A stretch of 64,000 nucleotides of DNA from Chitinivibrionales bacterium (GTDB taxonomy: Bacteria > Fibrobacterota > Chitinivibrionia > Chitinivibrionales > FEN-1185), in contig DATJAL010000002.1 in NCBI GenBank assembly GCA_035516255.1, positions 289,480-353,479 on the forward strand. Reading direction: 5' to 3'. Under the pieces are notes generated by a model. The model was given only the letters and a program-made list of their open reading frames with translations, did no database searches and was not told where the DNA came from. How positions within the stretch are numbered: position 1 is the stretch's first letter; each line of letters begins with the position of its first letter. The position numbers and the translations under genes are program-made. Of this stretch, positions 51,984 through 60,392 are shown in pieces.

Positions 51984-53609
51984 TCAGGATTGCCTGCGCG
52001 GCAGGGGCTTGACAAGAAGGGTATTTCGTTTCCAATGAAGATCATCCTGCTTGGGATAATCGGTGGTAAAATGCAGGCCCCTGCTCTCGCGCCGCCGGAG
52101 CGCGGACAGGACGATGAGCTTCGCGCAGGTCACGACGTTGCGAAGTTCCAGCAGTCGCGGCGTTATTTTCGTGCGTTTGTAGAAATTTTCGGTCTCCTTT
52201 TCCAGAAACTGTATCCTCCGCAGCGCTCGTTCCAGCCGAAGGTTGGAACGCACGATTCCCACGTAATCCCACATCACCGACTGTACCTCGGTGACGTTGT
52301 GCGACAGCAGCACCCATTCTTCATTGTCAATAGTGCCGCGGTCGTCCCACGGCGGGATGCGACGGCTATCGAGGCGCTCCATGCCCCCCGCATTCGCGGT
52401 GGCGAAATCCGCGGCGCGGCGGGAGTACACGAGCGCCTCGAGGAGCGAATTTGACGCGAGCCTGTTCGCGCCGTGCAAACCGGTGCAGGAGACTTCGCCG
52501 CATGCGAACAGCCGGGCTATGGTGCTCTGCCCGTTTTCGTCGACCTTCACCCCGCCGCACAGGTAATGGGCGGCGGGCACCACGGGAATGAGGTCGGTGG
52601 TGATGTTGATGCCGTAGTCAAGGCAGCGCCGGTAGATCACCGGAAAATTGCGGCGCACGGCCGCCGCCGGTATGTGCCGTATGTCAAGAAACACGCAGCT
52701 GTCGCCCGATTTCTTCATCTCGTTGTCGATGGCGCGCGCCACGATGTCGCGCGGGGCAAGCGATTTCAGGGGGTGATACTGGTCCATGAACTTGCGGCCC
52801 CTTTTGTCTTTAAGCACGGCGCCGAATCCCCGGAGCGCCTCCGAAATGAGAAAGGAGTCGGCCCCTTCATGGTACAGCGTGGTGGGGTGGAACTGTATGA
52901 ACTCCATGTTCTCGATGCAGGCGCCCGCGCGGTACGCCATGGCGACGCCGTCGCCCGTGGCGATTTCAGGATTGGTGGTGTGCAGATAGGTCCGGCCGCA
53001 CCCGCCGGTCGAAAGACAGGTGATTTTCGCCTGCACGGCGAAGATGGCGCGTTTCGTCGTGTCAAGCACGTACGCGCCGAAGCAGGTGTTGGGTCCGCGC
53101 GAGCCTTTGATGTAATGGTTGGTGATCAGCTCCACCGCATAATGGTTTTCGTACAGCGTGACGTTGGGGTGTCTTCTGAGCTGGCGCAGCAGTGACTCTT
53201 CAACGGCCCGGCCCGTGAAATCGTGCGCATGAACGATCCGGTTTACCGAATGGCCACCCTCGCGTCCGAGATCAAGGTGAAATGCGGCCTTTGATTTCCT
53301 GGATCTTGAGAAGCTGGTTCCCCAGTTTATGAGTTCGGCAATGCGGGCCGGCCCTTCTTCCACGATGATCCTTACCGCCTTTTCGTCGCACAGTCCGGCG
53401 CCCGCCACGAGCGTGTCGCAAATGTGGCTCTCGAAGCTGTCACCTGGGTCGAGAACGCAGGCAATGCCGCCCTGCGCGTAGTTGGTATTGGATTCGCTGT
53501 CCGATTTTTTCGTGATCATGATGACGGTGCCGGCCCGCGCCGCGCGTATGGCAAAGCTCAGACCGCCGATGCCGCTGCCGATGACGAGAAAATCGCACGA
53601 CGTTTTCAT
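51984..53609 (-). CDS. nadB: NadB, L-aspartate oxidase
   Basis: 541 residues. FAD-binding GSGIGG (11-16), SNTNYAQGGIA, the fumarate-reductase-like TGGCGRTYLHTTNP, EFIQFHPTTLYHEG and ACGEVSCTGLHGANRLASNSL are all NadB features. It oxidises aspartate to iminoaspartate, which NadA turns into quinolinate for NAD. In an anaerobe fumarate would serve as electron acceptor. Length is normal. No ribosome site is obvious before its ATG, which lies 18 bases after the kdsD stop. nadA and nadC are not in the window. Confidence 0.95.
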   Translation of the reverse strand: MKTSCDFLVIGSGIGGLSFAIRAARAGTVIMITKKSDSESNTNYAQGGIACVLDPGDSFESHICDTLVAGAGLCDEKAVRIIVEEGPARIAELINWGTSFSRSRKSKAAFHLDLGREGGHSVNRIVHAHDFTGRAVEESLLRQLRRHPNVTLYENHYAVELITNHYIKGSRGPNTCFGAYVLDTTKRAIFAVQAKITCLSTGGCGRTYLHTTNPEIATGDGVAMAYRAGACIENMEFIQFHPTTLYHEGADSFLISEALRGFGAVLKDKRGRKFMDQYHPLKSLAPRDIVARAIDNEMKKSGDSCVFLDIRHIPAAAVRRNFPVIYRRCLDYGINITTDLIPVVPAAHYLCGGVKVDENGQSTIARLFACGEVSCTGLHGANRLASNSLLEALVYSRRAADFATANAGGMERLDSRRIPPWDDRGTIDNEEWVLLSHNVTEVQSVMWDYVGIVRSNLRLERALRRIQFLEKETENFYKRTKITPRLLELRNVVTCAKLIVLSALRRRESRGLHFTTDYPKQDDLHWKRNTLLVKPLPRRQS

Positions 53610-53627
53610 GAGGGGAAAACCCGCGTG

Positions 53628-54245
53628 TCAAATGGACACTGACGTGGGGCCGGAATGCGGCTGCCGCGCTTTTTGGCCAAGGTAGCCGCCGTGGTGCCTG
53701 AGGCCGAACTGCTCTTTGGAGAACTTTCTTTTTTCCATAAGGACGAGCGCGATCGCGTCGCCCAGAGCGAGCATTACCGCGGTGCTGGCCGTGGGCGTGA
53801 GGCCGAGCCGGCATGGTTCGGTGATTTCCCCCATGCTGATCACCACGTTGCACAATTTGCGGATGGTTGAGTCGGGGTGCGAGGTGATGCCGATCATGGC
53901 ATGGATGCCAAGGCCTGCCGCCCGCTCGAGCATCTCGATGACCTCGCGGGTCTTGCCGCTCGTGGAAAACGCCAGAATCACATCGCCTTTGTCAAGCAAC
54001 CCCAGGTCGCCGTGCGCGGCCTCGCCGGGATGCAGAAAACAGGCGGGGGTTCCGGTGGAACACAGGGTGCCTGCGACCTTTTGGGCAATGTCTCCGGCTT
54101 TACCCATGCCGGTGGTGACGACTTTGTTTTTGCAGTGAAACAGGATGTCAACGGCCTTGGTAAAATGGGTGTCGAGGGGAATGTTGAGTATGGCCGCCGC
54201 TTCGGCGGAGAGGATTTCGCGGGCGCGTCTGAGCATGACGTTCAT
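53628..54245 (-). CDS. kdsD: KdsD-type arabinose-5-phosphate isomerase (SIS domain, no CBS)
   Basis: 205 residues. VVTTGMGKAGDIAQKVAGTL and ILAFSTSGKTREVIEML are SIS motifs. HPGEAAHGDLGLL is the KdsD/GutQ signature, with the catalytic His. It interconverts ribulose-5-phosphate and arabinose-5-phosphate, the first step to KDO for lipopolysaccharide. The usual C-terminal CBS pair is absent, as in short KdsD proteins of Bacteroides and others. LPS synthesis fits a Gram-negative envelope. AAGGAA precedes the ATG. Confidence 0.9.
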   Translation of the reverse strand: MNVMLRRAREILSAEAAAILNIPLDTHFTKAVDILFHCKNKVVTTGMGKAGDIAQKVAGTLCSTGTPACFLHPGEAAHGDLGLLDKGDVILAFSTSGKTREVIEMLERAAGLGIHAMIGITSHPDSTIRKLCNVVISMGEITEPCRLGLTPTASTAVMLALGDAIALVLMEKRKFSKEQFGLRHHGGYLGQKARQPHSGPTSVSI

Positions 54246-54458
54246 GAAAGAAAATTCCTTTTAATAAACCCATTGATCTGGAAAGTTTCTTTCCTAAGAA
54301 AATATGGATCAATAAAATATAATTACTTCCAATTTTAGTTGATGCGTTTATTTGCTGGGAGCAGATGATAAAAAGATAAGTTAAACATAAAAACAATTAA
54401 AAACGAGAAATAAAGGGAGAAGGAAGGCGAAAATGAAGACGATTGCAGTGAAGACCTA
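54246..54458. other. AT-rich gap between kdsD and dnaA
   Basis: 213 bases. Promoter for kdsD-nadB should lie here. GGAAAG and CTTTCC form a small palindrome near 54281-54293. No convincing terminator for dnaA is visible, and I see no RNA gene. Confidence 0.4.
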
Positions 54459-55841
54459 TTACGCCAACGGTCTTAACACTTCCTCGATCTTTTCAATTCG
54501 TTGTTTTAACTTTTCATCAGCTTCCACGTCCGCCTCGATTTTCTTGCATGCGTGGATGACCGTCGAATAATCCCGGCCCCCGAAATCCAGACCGATGGTG
54601 CGCAAGGACTGTTTGGTCCATTTTTTACACAAATACATCGCTATGGAGCGGGGGAGTGAAACGTCGCGTTTGCGCGAGTGGGCGGTAAGCTGGTTGGGGC
54701 TGATAGCGAAAGATTCAGCGACTTTCTGCTGAATAAAGTGCACGTTGATCCGCTGATCTTTCCTGGAAATAATGTCACCGCAGATTTCTTGCGCAACCTG
54801 CAGGTTGATATCTTTTCCTGTAAAAGAAGAGGAAGCGATGAGTTTGATAAGGATTCCTTCCAGTTCACGCACATTGGATGTTATATGGCCGGCGATGAAC
54901 TGAATGACCTCATCAGGAAGAAGGAGACCATCTGTTTCGGCTTTTTTCCTTAAAATCGCCATTCTTGTTTCTAGGTTCGGGGGCTGAATATCAGCAATGA
55001 GGCCGCCCATAAATCTATTGATGATGTGTTCCATCATGTCGGTTATCTTGTCGGGCGGTCTGTCCGAGGAAAGGATAATCTGTTTCTTTTCCAGAAGCAA
55101 CCTGTTGAAAATCCTGAAGAATTCTTTTTGGGTGCCGGGTTTTCCGCCCAGAAAATGGATATCGTCTATTAGCAATAGATCGACATCGTTGAATTTTTTA
55201 TAAAATGATGTGGAATCCTTTTTATCGATCACATAATTAATATATTGAGTGGTGAATTCCTCGCTTGTCATGTAAATGATGCAATCAGCGGTTTCCTCTG
55301 TTTGGGCAAAATGCCCGATCGCCTGAAGAAGGTGGGTTTTTCCCAAACCTGTTCCGCCGTAAATCACCAGGGGGTTAAATGTCGTTTTACCTGGAGCCTC
55401 GGCAACAGCAAGTGCCGCAGCATGCGCCATTCGGTTACAGTCTCCGACAATATATTTATTAAAGGTATAATTTGGATGAAATTGACCTTTTCTTTCGACT
55501 GCTTGCGGAATTTTTTTTATTTGGGCTTCGGTAATTGTTTCTGAAAGCGGTGTAACGATTTTCCAGTCTTTTACAGTAGGAATGAAAGTGATAGATTTAA
55601 AAGTAATTGCGCACTCAAGAAGCATTGCCTTGATGAGCGAGGAAAAATGCTGTTCCATGAAATCCGCGAAAAACTGGTTGGGAACCTGGATGTTCGCATG
55701 GCCGTCGGGGGACAAGAAAAGATCTGTTGTCCTGAACCATGTTTCAAAGGTGGATGGGGAAATTTCTTTCTGTATTTTCTGAAGGCATTGCTGCCATGGA
55801 GAACTGGTTGAGAAGTCGGAAGATAGCTCATTCATCAACAT
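54459..55841 (-). CDS. dnaA: DnaA, chromosomal replication initiator
   Basis: 460 residues. Domain I (1-90) starts SPWQQCLQKIQKEISPSTFETWF. The AAA+ domain has Walker A GGTGLGKT (162-169) and Walker B LLLIDDIHF (222-230). The DNA-binding domain IV ends with GGRDYSTVIHACKKIE, the box-recognition signature (usual form GGRDHSTV). Domain II is very short. Two ATGs (55841 and 55835) are possible. The adjacent region 55842-56120 holds DnaA-box-like sequences, one directly before the ATG, so autoregulation is likely. Neither dnaN, rpmH nor gyrB is beside it, an unusual neighbourhood. Confidence 0.97.
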   Translation of the reverse strand: MLMNELSSDFSTSSPWQQCLQKIQKEISPSTFETWFRTTDLFLSPDGHANIQVPNQFFADFMEQHFSSLIKAMLLECAITFKSITFIPTVKDWKIVTPLSETITEAQIKKIPQAVERKGQFHPNYTFNKYIVGDCNRMAHAAALAVAEAPGKTTFNPLVIYGGTGLGKTHLLQAIGHFAQTEETADCIIYMTSEEFTTQYINYVIDKKDSTSFYKKFNDVDLLLIDDIHFLGGKPGTQKEFFRIFNRLLLEKKQIILSSDRPPDKITDMMEHIINRFMGGLIADIQPPNLETRMAILRKKAETDGLLLPDEVIQFIAGHITSNVRELEGILIKLIASSSFTGKDINLQVAQEICGDIISRKDQRINVHFIQQKVAESFAISPNQLTAHSRKRDVSLPRSIAMYLCKKWTKQSLRTIGLDFGGRDYSTVIHACKKIEADVEADEKLKQRIEKIEEVLRPLA

Positions 55842-55842
55842 G

Positions 55843-56120
55843 TTATCAACACCATTGTTTCTTTACAAAATGGTTATAGTCAACATGGAAATTAAAGATG
55901 GAAAAATTGGAATTTTTTGGAAAACTATATTGTTTAATACGCTTAATATCAGTTAGTTGCAATTTATTTCTCAAGTATATTGTTAAGCATGTAAGATTTT
56001 TATCAACTGGTTGTCAACAGACTTTCAACCGATTGTCAACATGCGGTTGTCCACATAAAAAAAGTTTGGTTCTTTAAAAACAATATAATATTCAATGACA
56101 TGATGTCAAAGGATTTTTTT
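55843..56120. other. Putative chromosomal origin oriC: cluster of DnaA boxes next to dnaA
   Basis: Sequences like the DnaA box TTATCCACA, all on the plus strand: TTATCAACA (55843), TAGTCAACA (55877), TTATCAACT (56000), TTGTCAACA (56011), TTGTCAACA (56033) and TTGTCCACA (56047). Four lie within 56 bases, starting 11, 22 and 14 bases apart, close to helical phasing. AT-rich stretches flank them (55900-55999 and 56056-56120, the latter with a run of nine Ts) and could unwind. Location next to dnaA fits an origin. The boxes are imperfect versions of the consensus. Confidence 0.65.
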
Positions 56121-56220
56121 TTACTCTATTTGTAATGATGTTGTAACATTTTCATGTCAATTGACCATTTGAAAAAAATGCTATTCTGTAAATGGGGAAC
56201 CTCTTTGTCTATTGTCAAAA

Positions 56221-56325
56221 ACGGCTGCTGGCAGGAAGTAAACTCCGCACTTCGGCTCTCCCTGCAAATGCGGCAGTTTCCGGCGTGGGCTTTGACGGGG
56301 CGCGAGACCTTGTTTTACTTCATGC
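56221..56325. other. GC-rich, highly structured island beside the putative origin
   Basis: Within an AT-rich gap a 100-base GC-rich block can form nested hairpins: AAACTCCGCA (56240-56249) pairs with TGCGGCAGTTT (56269-56279) with one bulge, and GGCAGG pairs with CCCTGC. It has no protein-like frame; a 68-codon frame across it lacks a ribosome site. It could be a small RNA gene or part of the origin. It does not match the core of 4.5S RNA or the tRNA pattern. Confidence 0.35.
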
Positions 56326-56440
56326 TATTTTACAAACAGTCTGAATTTAGCACTATGTAAAGAAACGATTTTGCAAACGGATATGGAAAAACATTCCTGA
56401 AAGCCTTTGAAAAAAAGTTATTTTTTTCTTGCCTCCGGGG

Positions 56441-57415
56441 CTATTGGCGTTTCAAAAAGCGATAGCCGATCCAGATTCTATGGATGAAAAGATCACGGAA
56501 AGTGGTGCTTATCCCCAAATCGTAACCGCCGAAAAATGGATAGGCATCTTGAGGGCGCAGTTCAATCCCGGCATGCAGGCAATTGCCATTGCCGCTGCCG
56601 TAATACGAAAATTGGCCGAAATCCGTGCTGTAACCCGCCAAAATCCCAGCAACCTTATAGATTTGAACGGAAACAGTGGCTTTAAAAACCTCATAAAAGA
56701 ATTGAGAGGAGGGATAAAAGGATTCGACAGCGGCAGATTTGAAAGAAAAGGTGTATTCAGCCGATCCCAGAATCAAGTCATCGAGAATTTTCGTGCGAAT
56801 GCCTATTTTGCCGTTTTCGTCCATATACATGCGATCCCAGAAATGCATTGTCGCCATCGCGGTAAGAGAGAGTGATAATACTTTGAAATAATAGGGAGTA
56901 AGAACCCCAAGCCCGCATCGCGCGACTAGAAAATCTGATGAACCTCCAAAACCGTCGGGCAACATTTCAGCTCCAAGGTCAACAAGCAGGCCCGCGCTGC
57001 CGACAGCTGGGAGGTTGCCTCCGAATCCGAGTTGGAAGCTCGGGTTCGAAAAGGTGAAATGGCTATTGTAACTAAGTCCCGACGAGGTTACCTGGGTGGA
57101 TTGGTCGGGCGCTATTCCGGTACCCATGATTCCGATCCCGGCCCCGAATCTATTAAGAAAAGGGAAAAGAAATTTTACCGAAGCAAGCGTGTAGCGGTTT
57201 CCGAGGGGAGTCACGTTAAGGGTATACCCGATGGGCGTATTTATTTCCCCGGTGAGGGCAGGATTGGCCCACCATCCGCCGGGTGTTTGCAGGTTTTCTA
57301 GATATGTTGATCTCTGGTATAAAAAATACAGGCTGTCGTTGGCCCCGTTTGCGGAAAAAGGAAGGGCGCTAAGCAAGCAGCAGAAAATGACTATGACAAA
57401 AATCCAATTCCGCAT
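56441..57415 (-). CDS. Outer-membrane beta-barrel-like protein
   Basis: 324 residues with a signal peptide (cleavage near FSANGA). Alternating strands with Gly-aromatic patterns (GFGAGIGIMGTGI, QLGFGGNLPAVGS) and a C-terminus IHRIWIGYRFLKRQ suggest a barrel or PorV-like outer-membrane protein. I do not recognise the family. The start lies two bases after the MlaD-like gene stop, so both are made together and may form one envelope unit. Confidence 0.65.
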   Translation of the reverse strand: MRNWIFVIVIFCCLLSALPFSANGANDSLYFLYQRSTYLENLQTPGGWWANPALTGEINTPIGYTLNVTPLGNRYTLASVKFLFPFLNRFGAGIGIMGTGIAPDQSTQVTSSGLSYNSHFTFSNPSFQLGFGGNLPAVGSAGLLVDLGAEMLPDGFGGSSDFLVARCGLGVLTPYYFKVLSLSLTAMATMHFWDRMYMDENGKIGIRTKILDDLILGSAEYTFSFKSAAVESFYPSSQFFYEVFKATVSVQIYKVAGILAGYSTDFGQFSYYGSGNGNCLHAGIELRPQDAYPFFGGYDLGISTTFRDLFIHRIWIGYRFLKRQ

Positions 57416-57417
57416 AG

Positions 57418-58314
57418 TTAAAACAGCCCGTTGAACTCAAGCATATGAATCCGGATTGCGCGAACCATCTCCCGCAGTTCCACGAGCTTCTTTCTGACGT
57501 TGTCGGCGTCGCTGCCGAACAGAACGGCACCCGGTTTCTGCAGGTTCGATGTCAGGGTATGCAGCATAGTTACTGTTGTGTCAAGCGTGACGAGCGCTTT
57601 TGACAGCGTGCGAATCATGAAGGACATATTGTCGAAATATTCCGGGGTCTTGGCAGCCGCCGAGGTCGACAAGAGAGCGGTTTTAACGACAAACGCATCA
57701 ATCGAGTCAATCTGGCGGGAGAGGCCGGCGTCAAAGTCCCTGGTGGTTGATAAAAATGTTCTCGAAAGCGAGTCTGCGACGAAAAGGACGCCCTTGACTT
57801 GGGCGACAAGGGATTTTCCTTTAGAGGTGCCGTGCAGCAGCTGCTCGCTGTAACGTACTAGGGTGTCGACCACCTCTCGTAAAAGCCAGGCATATCCTAT
57901 CGCCTCGGAAACACCCGGATAAAAAGTTCCTTCCAGCGTGTCTCGAGCTGCAATGAGCGGTGCGGCGTTGTCGCCGCAGCTTATCTGGATGATCCGGTCG
58001 CCCATCAGCCCCTGATCTACCGTGGCGAAAGAATATCCGCTGTGGATGTTAAGCGGTCGGCTGAATTGCACGGAAACTAGGACGTTTTTTTTAGTTCTTT
58101 CAATCTTTTTTATTACGCCGACCGAGATGCCCTTCATGCGGACCGGATCTTCAACACGCAGGTTGCCGATTTCGGAAAATGCAACCACCCTTGTATCGCC
58201 GGAAGCCAAAATAGCGTAGAGCGCGACGCAAATGCCGGTAACAACCAAAAGCAGGAAAAAAAATAAAATTATGTAGCCGAATTTTCTGTCGGACATGGTT
58301 GTAAGATATGTCAT
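57418..58314 (-). CDS. MlaD/MCE-family lipid-transport protein
   Basis: 298 residues (an ATG at 58296 would remove six). One N-terminal membrane helix (about 13-36) precedes the MCE domain: VVAFSEIGNLRVEDPVRMKGISVGVIKKIE and FATVDQGLMGDRIIQIS. The last 150 residues are helical. MlaD proteins shuttle phospholipids between inner and outer membranes with the MlaFE ABC complex. The genes for MlaE and MlaF are not adjacent. It is in one string with hisS upstream and the barrel protein downstream. The barrel might be the outer-membrane partner; that is an inference from position. Confidence 0.85.
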   Translation of the reverse strand: MTYLTTMSDRKFGYIILFFFLLLVVTGICVALYAILASGDTRVVAFSEIGNLRVEDPVRMKGISVGVIKKIERTKKNVLVSVQFSRPLNIHSGYSFATVDQGLMGDRIIQISCGDNAAPLIAARDTLEGTFYPGVSEAIGYAWLLREVVDTLVRYSEQLLHGTSKGKSLVAQVKGVLFVADSLSRTFLSTTRDFDAGLSRQIDSIDAFVVKTALLSTSAAAKTPEYFDNMSFMIRTLSKALVTLDTTVTMLHTLTSNLQKPGAVLFGSDADNVRKKLVELREMVRAIRIHMLEFNGLF

Positions 58315-58343
58315 TATTTATTTGGATGCAAGCCGCGCCGAAC

Positions 58344-59636
58344 TCAGCGGGCTTTGAGCGCCGCGTTGAGCCATACAGCGAGGTTTTCCCGCGGCACGAG
58401 GGATTCTTCGCCCGATCTCATATTTCGCACCTTGACCTGCCCCTGTTTTTCCTCTTCGCCGCCGATGATAACCGCGAAAGCGGACCGCGCGGCATGTGCC
58501 TGTTCCATTTGTTTGCCGATGCCTGTTTTTTTCAGGGAAAACTCACATGAAATTCCGGCGTTGCGCAACACGGTCGCGACGCGTATCGCACCGAGGGGAT
58601 GGCCGGATTCGTTCAGCGACGCGATGAAAACGCTGGATCGCGATGAAGGTACGGAAAACTTTCTTTCACCGAGCATTTCTCCAAGCACCACATCACCGGC
58701 GGCAAATCCTACCGCGGGGGTGTCCGGCCCGCCATAGAGCTTGACGAGCTTGTCGTACCGGCCGCCGCCGGCAATGGCGCGCAGGGAGCGTTTTTTATCA
58801 AACAATTCGAATACGATGCCGGTATAATAGGCAAGGCCCCGTACAACGCCGATGTCAAAGGCGGCGTATTCGGCGAGGCCGTAGGCGTCTATGCTGGCAA
58901 GCAGTTGCTGGAGCGTGATGATGGATGGAAGATTTCCGGCGAGGCGCGACAGGTCTGACAGCGAGGTAACCGCGAGCGCGTCGCGGATGGCGCCTGCGCT
59001 TGCCGAAGGAGAAACGACAGCGGCAAGTTCCGCGTCAAATGCGTCGGGCGGTATTTTGTGGCGTTTGTCCAGCACTGCGTACAGGAGCAGGAGTTTGTCT
59101 TTGGGAATGCCCATGGAAAGAAACATCTCTTCAAGCAAGCTGCGGCTCGATATAAGGACCGAGAAATCATCGGAAGTGAATTCGAGGTCGCGCATCATGT
59201 CTATAGAGGCTGCGATGAGCTCGGCGTCCGCGCTCAGGTCGGGGATCCCCAGAATGTCCATATTAAGCTGAAAGAACTCTCGGAGCCTGCCTTTCTGCAT
59301 TTTTTCATATCGATACAGCCGCGGAATGGAATACCAGCGCACCGGCCGCTTGAGCGTGTTGCCTTTTGCCGCCACCATGCGCGCCAGGGAAGGGGTGAGC
59401 TCGGGACGCAGCGCAAGCCTGCGCTGCGCTTTGTCTTCGAACACATAGAGCTGCTTTTCGATTTCTTCGCCCGATTTCTGGGTGTAGAGCTCAAGGTGCT
59501 CGAACGTGGGCGCGTCGTAAGGCTCGAACGCATAGCGCGCGCAGGTGTTCCGCCACGATGAAAAAATTGCTTCCCGAAGCGCCATGTCCTCCGGATAAAA
59601 GTCGCGGGTTCCTTTCGGGCCGACAGGTACCTGCAT
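58344..59636 (-). CDS. hisS: HisS, histidyl-tRNA synthetase
   Basis: 430 residues with AGGAGA before the ATG. GPKGTRDFYPED opens the class II domain. Motif 2 is IPRLYRYEKMQKGRLREFFQ, the histidine-specific motif is VVRGLAYYTGIVFE, and the anticodon-binding domain fills about 335-430. It charges tRNA-His. Length and motifs are normal. Its start is three bases from the stop of the SprT-like gene. Confidence 0.97.
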   Translation of the reverse strand: MQVPVGPKGTRDFYPEDMALREAIFSSWRNTCARYAFEPYDAPTFEHLELYTQKSGEEIEKQLYVFEDKAQRRLALRPELTPSLARMVAAKGNTLKRPVRWYSIPRLYRYEKMQKGRLREFFQLNMDILGIPDLSADAELIAASIDMMRDLEFTSDDFSVLISSRSLLEEMFLSMGIPKDKLLLLYAVLDKRHKIPPDAFDAELAAVVSPSASAGAIRDALAVTSLSDLSRLAGNLPSIITLQQLLASIDAYGLAEYAAFDIGVVRGLAYYTGIVFELFDKKRSLRAIAGGGRYDKLVKLYGGPDTPAVGFAAGDVVLGEMLGERKFSVPSSRSSVFIASLNESGHPLGAIRVATVLRNAGISCEFSLKKTGIGKQMEQAHAARSAFAVIIGGEEEKQGQVKVRNMRSGEESLVPRENLAVWLNAALKAR

Positions 59637-59639
59637 GGA

Positions 59640-60392
59640 TCATACTCTCCTGGCTATGCGTTTGCACTGGATTTTTTCCCATTCAATCCAGGCCCTGTAG
59701 TGCGGAAATAAACGTTCCTTTTGTTTGAATTGCGGCCCATGAATGATGTTGCGTGCGCCGGCAACAAGCGGAGGAACCGCGATATGCAGCATTTCATGGT
59801 GCATTATTCCTTCGATCGCGTATCGCGGAACATCCGGCCTGTTGTACATCGCGCCGATCGTGATGAGGTTGCACCGTTCCCCCCGTGGGCCCCGCCTGGT
59901 TGTCTGATAGGAACGGAGCGGGTGCCTGCCCCAGCGCATATACGAAATAACTGTATTGTTGAAAAAACGGCTGTTCAGGCTGTCGAATACTTCGGCAAGA
60001 TCGTAGATAATGCCTTTTGTTGAATAGCGGCAAGGGTCAAACGTCGAACGGTTTCTCGTTTCAATGCCGGTTGAGGCGATGTAATCGAAAACGAGGCGCT
60101 CAAGGTTCTTCTTGCGCCTGCGAGGCACTTGGCCGCGGGCCTTTACCGGAAGTAAAGCCCAGTCAATGAGTGCCGATTTTACTTCGCGGGGAGCGCTTTC
60201 GAGAAAAGCGGGCACGGTGAGGCGGCGAAGACCTGTTTTGGCGTCAATGACGGCGCGCCAGCCGCACCGGAGCCTGGGGCTTGCTTCGACGGCGATAGTG
60301 GTGACGTGCCCTTGAGAAAGCAGCTCGGCAAATGACGGCGGTGGAAAGAGTTCAAGCGCCAGCTGCATGCAGTATGGGGATGAGTATGTCAT
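59640..60392 (-). CDS. SprT-like zinc metallopeptidase
   Basis: 250 residues. HHEMLH (His199, Glu200, His203) is a HExxH zinc site, and IIHGPQFKQKE supplies the third His (218), as in SprT-like/M48 domains. There is no signal or membrane segment, so it is cytoplasmic. SprT-like domains include Spartan, which cuts DNA-protein crosslinks, but bacterial members are mostly unstudied. The N-terminal 90 residues are of unknown fold. It overlaps the GH84-like gene by four bases (ATGA), and hisS follows three bases later, so the three are one unit. Confidence 0.75.
   Translation of the reverse strand: MTYSSPYCMQLALELFPPPSFAELLSQGHVTTIAVEASPRLRCGWRAVIDAKTGLRRLTVPAFLESAPREVKSALIDWALLPVKARGQVPRRRKKNLERLVFDYIASTGIETRNRSTFDPCRYSTKGIIYDLAEVFDSLNSRFFNNTVISYMRWGRHPLRSYQTTRRGPRGERCNLITIGAMYNRPDVPRYAIEGIMHHEMLHIAVPPLVAGARNIIHGPQFKQKERLFPHYRAWIEWEKIQCKRIARRV

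Noticed and set aside
56221..56325. 4.5S (SRP) RNA gene
   Set aside because: The conserved GGAAGCAGCC-type core of the SRP domain is not present on either strand.
56154..56360. 68-codon plus-strand frame in the putative origin
   Set aside because: No Shine-Dalgarno and no protein-like features; it coincides with the structured GC-rich island.
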